Assembly: GCA_034926635.1 (NCBI GenBank)
Contig: JAYFQX010000007.1
Span: forward strand, 1-64,000
From: Christensenella sp034926635
GTDB taxonomy: Bacteria > Bacillota > Clostridia > Christensenellales > Christensenellaceae
DNA length: 64,000 bases
Direction: 5' to 3'
Below the pieces are notes generated by a model. That model was not told the DNA's origin and did no database searches. It was given only the letters and a program-made list of their open reading frames with translations. The position numbers and the translations under genes were made by a program. This document shows, piece by piece, positions 61,159-64,000 of this stretch; position 1 is the stretch's first letter, and every line of letters begins with the position of its first letter.

Positions 61159-61812
61159 TTAAGCTTTTTTACCGCGGGCTGTATAGCGGTACTGCGTAAT
61201 GATCCCGGCAATGGAAAATACGATGACAGGAACCACAAGCGCCCACAAAGGCGCGTTGTTAAAAATACTGACGGAATTAAAAACACCGCTGTAGTCTGTG
61301 ATGGCAGTAGTCCCCGTGCCGAATCCTCCGTTTAAGAACAAACCGATCACAATTCCTGCTGTTCGAACCAGAGCATATGCACCAAAAACAGAAGAAAATA
61401 ATATTACAAAATGTTTTCGTGAGGCAAATGTAAGCAGACCAACCAAAATAAAGAATGTGAGCCCGATCAGGAAAAGAGGAAGCGGCTCAAGAGAAGAAAA
61501 CCACGCGGGCTGTACCCGCTTGACAATATCGAAAATCAAAAGACCGATAATACCCCCCGCGGCAAAAACCGCAAGCTTGACAAAAAAGAAAGCCAGAAAA
61601 GCCAAAAGAAGACCAATGGCAATGGAAATCAGCCACAGCCAATTGCCGAGCGTTGGAACAGAACTGCCAAGCCAGTTATAGGAATAGTATACACCGGCAA
61701 AAAAAGCAATTAAAAACATGGATATTTTTAAATATTTGTATCCCCAAAAGCAATATAGAATTGCGAGTGCGAGCATCACGAGCAGAACTAAAATAGGCAA
61801 TACCATGTTCAA
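61159..61812 (-). CDS. Multispan membrane protein (DUF4203/TMEM198-like)
   Basis: The protein has 217 residues if started at TTG 61812, eight bases after GGAGG; ATG 61806 is an alternative. It has about seven membrane spans with small-residue-rich helices (FAAGGIIGLLIFDIV, FGAYALVRTAGIVIGLFL). The pattern is like DUF4203 proteins; I base this on topology and the glycine-rich helices only. The C-terminus is basic. Function unknown. Divergent from rnfC. Confidence 0.75.
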   Translation of the reverse strand: MNMVLPILVLLVMLALAILYCFWGYKYLKISMFLIAFFAGVYYSYNWLGSSVPTLGNWLWLISIAIGLLLAFLAFFFVKLAVFAAGGIIGLLIFDIVKRVQPAWFSSLEPLPLFLIGLTFFILVGLLTFASRKHFVILFSSVFGAYALVRTAGIVIGLFLNGGFGTGTTAITDYSGVFNSVSIFNNAPLWALVVPVIVFSIAGIITQYRYTARGKKA

Positions 61813-61977
61813 GGAAAGCGCCTCCTTCATTTGGATCATGTTTCTATTTTAGCTCTTTGACCAGAAAAAATCAACAGAGTCAAATGCGCACGTATGTACT
61901 GCCTTTGTAAGGGAGCAAGAAAGAAAGTGCCGTCTTGGCATTCTGTAACAGAAAAGGAAGAAAGTATATTATTTTAC

Positions 61978-62006
61978 TGTTGTAAATTATGGTTTTGTGA
62001 TATAAT
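61978..62006 (+). promoter_or_regulatory. Promoter of the rnf operon (extended -10)
   Basis: TATAAT (62001-62006) is preceded by TGA, giving an extended -10 (TGnTATAAT). A weak -35 (TGTTGT, 61978-61983) is 17 bases upstream. The leader is about 47 bases with a CAGGAGG site. Confidence 0.7.
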
Positions 62007-62059
62007 CTAGGTTGTTTTGTAGATACCGTTTTTAGATTTCATCCAGGAGGTTTACCTAT

Positions 62060-63448
62060 ATGGGTTTGACATTTTCGGGAGGGGTTCATCCGCTCCATGC
62101 TTATTATGAAGGAAAGAAATTAACGGAGAATTGCGCCATTGAGGAAATGCCCGCAGGACAAATTGTTAGAATTCCTATGTCGCAGCATATCGGCGCACCG
62201 GCCACGCCTGTTGTAGAGCCGGGTCAAAGGGTGCTGATGGGTCAGGTGATCGGGCAGGCGCAAGGATTTGTAAGCGCACCTGTTCACGCGAGCGTCTCTG
62301 GTACAGTAAAAGAAATCACCAATATTATGGGGATTAACGGAAAGCCTGTTCAAGCAGTCGTAATCGAAAATGACTTCTTGGATGAAAAAGCGTATACTCC
62401 GGTTGAAGATATTGAGAAATTACCCAAAGAAGAGATTCTTTCGGTGATTAAGGATGCGGGCAATGTAGGAATGGGTGGCGCAACTTTTCCGACGCACGTA
62501 AAATTGACCCCGCCGCCGGAAAAACACGTCAATCTTCTTCTGATTAACGGTGCTGAGTGTGAACCGTTTTTAACGGCTGATTACAGGCTGATGGTGGAAT
62601 GTCCAAAGCGTGTGATGTCGGGAATCAAGCTCTTGATGCGTGCGCTTGATGTGAATAAAGCAATTATTGGGATAGAAGATAATAAACCGGAAGCGATCCA
62701 GAAAATGGCTGCTGCGGTAGACACGCATGCGATTCGCGTGATCCCGGTGGAGACGAAGTATCCGCAAGGATCGGAAAAGCAGTTGATTGAATCGATTACG
62801 GGCAGGGTCGTACCCTCTGGGGGGCTCCCCATGGACGCGGGGGTCGTAGTGGTCAATATTGCTTCTGCAAAGGCACTTGCGGACGCTTTTTATGTGGGTG
62901 AACCGCTTTTGCGCCGTGTGGTGACGGTCACGGGTGCGGTGAAAAATCCGAAAAATTTACTCGTGCGTTTTGGTGTAAGCGCACAGGAAATGCTTGATTA
63001 TGTCGGCGGGTTTTCCAGTAAACCATTGAAAATAATTTCGGGCGGTCCCATGATGGGGTTACCGCTTCCTACTACGGAATGCGTTGTGACAAAGGGATTT
63101 TCCGGTCTTTTGGTATTGGACGATACCTATACAAGGAAAGAAAGAGAAACAAATTGTATAAAATGCGGCAAATGCGCGGAAGTATGTCCGATGCACCTGA
63201 TGCCTATGATGATCTCTGCCTCAGCAGTGTATGAGGATTTTGAGAAGGCGGAAAAATACGATGCTCTTGACTGCATGAGCTGCGGTTGCTGTAGTTTTAT
63301 TTGCCCGGCCAAAAAACCGATTGCGCAAAATATTAAATTTGCAAAAGAAATGATTATGGCAAATCGCCGCAAGGAACAGGCAAAGAAAAAGGCAGAGGAG
63401 CAGCGCAGTCAAAAAGCGGAGCAACCGCAGGCAGGCGAAGCAAAGTAG
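62060..63448 (+). CDS. rnfC: Rnf electron transport complex subunit C
   Basis: The 462-residue subunit of the ferredoxin:NAD+ oxidoreductase, which pumps Na+ or H+ in anaerobes. An N-terminal barrel-sandwich region (APVHASVSGTVKEI), then an FMN/NADH-binding Nqo1-like domain (GNVGMGGATFPTHVKL, INGAECEPFLTADYRLM), and two 4Fe-4S sites (CIKCGKCAEVCP and CMSCGCCSFICP). The tail is rich in Lys, Glu and Gln. First gene of the operon; rnfD follows. Confidence 0.96.
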   Translation: MGLTFSGGVHPLHAYYEGKKLTENCAIEEMPAGQIVRIPMSQHIGAPATPVVEPGQRVLMGQVIGQAQGFVSAPVHASVSGTVKEITNIMGINGKPVQAVVIENDFLDEKAYTPVEDIEKLPKEEILSVIKDAGNVGMGGATFPTHVKLTPPPEKHVNLLLINGAECEPFLTADYRLMVECPKRVMSGIKLLMRALDVNKAIIGIEDNKPEAIQKMAAAVDTHAIRVIPVETKYPQGSEKQLIESITGRVVPSGGLPMDAGVVVVNIASAKALADAFYVGEPLLRRVVTVTGAVKNPKNLLVRFGVSAQEMLDYVGGFSSKPLKIISGGPMMGLPLPTTECVVTKGFSGLLVLDDTYTRKERETNCIKCGKCAEVCPMHLMPMMISASAVYEDFEKAEKYDALDCMSCGCCSFICPAKKPIAQNIKFAKEMIMANRRKEQAKKKAEEQRSQKAEQPQAGEAK

Positions 63449-63503
63449 TAAGCTATTTGGCGGATTATTATATTTTATAGTAAAAATCAGGAAAGGAAAG
63501 ACT

Positions 63504-64000
63504 ATGCAACAAGAGTTGATTTTATCGGGTTCACCGCATATCAGGTCAAACCAAAGTACTACGCGAATTATGCTTGACGTGATTATTGCCTTGATTCCCG
63601 CCTGCATTGCCGCCGTATATTTTTTCGGCGTAGGTTGCATCTGGACGATGCTGCTTTCCGTTGCAAGTGCAGTGGGCTGTGAAGCAGCCATCCAATATTT
63701 TACAAAAAAGACGGTAACGATAGGTGATTTATCTGCCGTAGTAACGGGACTTTTGCTGGCATTAAACCTGCCGGCCGGTGCGCCATGGTACTTGCCGGTA
63801 TGCGGAAGTGCCTTTGCGATCATTATTGTAAAACAGTGTTTTGGAGGTCTCGGGCATAATTTTATGAATCCGGCACTGGCGGCACGCTGTTTTCTATTGA
63901 TTTCCTGGCCGGTTGCCATGACAGCGTTTGTAGCGCCGTTTGCCGGGGTAGACGCAGTGGCGAGTGCGACACCATTGACGGCGCTCGGTGAAGGTGCGGC
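63504..64000 (+). CDS. rnfD: Rnf electron transport complex subunit D, cut by window end
   Basis: The first 165 codons are visible from ATG 63504 (AGGAAAGG upstream). It shows SPHIRSNQSTTRIML and several membrane spans, then LLLALNLPAGAPWYLPVCG and GHNFMNPALAARCFLL. The visible end has ASATPLTAL, the region around the Thr that binds FMN covalently in RnfD/NqrB. The gene continues beyond base 64000. Confidence 0.93.
   Translation, partial: MQQELILSGSPHIRSNQSTTRIMLDVIIALIPACIAAVYFFGVGCIWTMLLSVASAVGCEAAIQYFTKKTVTIGDLSAVVTGLLLALNLPAGAPWYLPVCGSAFAIIIVKQCFGGLGHNFMNPALAARCFLLISWPVAMTAFVAPFAGVDAVASATPLTALGEGA

Overview
The window looks like a chromosomal piece from an anaerobic member of the Clostridia (Firmicutes). 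The evidence is a long Bacillus/Clostridium-type SRP RNA, an Rnf complex start, an ACCase/type II fatty-acid operon of clostridial layout, a CXXC/TlpA/polyferredoxin redox operon, a tetrahydrofolate riboswitch before a folate ECF S-component, strong AGGAGG-type ribosome binding sites, and frequent TTG/GTG starts. The species cannot be named from the sequence.

Layout. 1-420: end of an rRNA operon (23S 3' end, tRNA-Asn, 5S, terminator). 550-2555: an agr-like LytTR regulator and GHKL sensor kinase; this segment is bracketed by a 42-base repeat of the 5S 3' end (362-403 and 2679-2720). 2744-16393: the most unusual part, a 13.6-kb one-strand cluster. It holds two complete sets of NHLM/NHLP-type peptide exporters, each made of a short HlyD-like protein, a C39-peptidase ABC protein and a second ABC protein. 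Between them lie a cysteine-rich double-glycine-leader peptide and a membrane SpoIIE-type phosphatase. The cluster ends with a STAS antagonist, an anti-sigma kinase, a 61-residue protein with a leader-like motif and an ECF-like sigma factor. Copy A has an intact C39 Cys/His/Asp triad; copy B has lost all three residues (Ser/Gly/His). The simplest reading is a peptide export system with one processing and one non-processing transporter, under phosphatase-driven sigma-factor control.

16492-21107 (minus strand): an Rrf2 regulator and a redox operon (TlpA-like lipoprotein, 50-residue CXXC membrane protein, polyferredoxin, flavin disulfide oxidoreductase), with related ATTTAAAT-core palindromes in both promoters, then a small lipoprotein. 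21244-30594: housekeeping (purA, SRP RNA, hydrolase, aminotransferase, tyrS, yigZ-like, ilvE) and a secreted repeat protein. 30769-41581: aconitase, then fabH-acpP-fabD-fabG-fabF-accB-fabZ-accC-accD-accA, with no enoyl-ACP reductase. 41686-45434: cardiolipin synthase and an SOS-like cassette (self-cleaving repressor, Y-family polymerase, small protein) behind paired operators.

45529-49433: three tandem polysaccharide deacetylase lipoproteins. 49567-51870: speD-speE and queH. 52229-59988: a ribose-type sugar ABC importer with a VOC protein and a sugar isomerase, then a DeoR regulator and an extra, partly degenerate ABC ATPase. 60075-61812 (minus strand): folT with its riboswitch, a zinc-ribbon protein and a membrane protein. 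62060-64000: rnfC and the start of rnfD, cut by the window end. No transposase, integrase or CRISPR array was seen.
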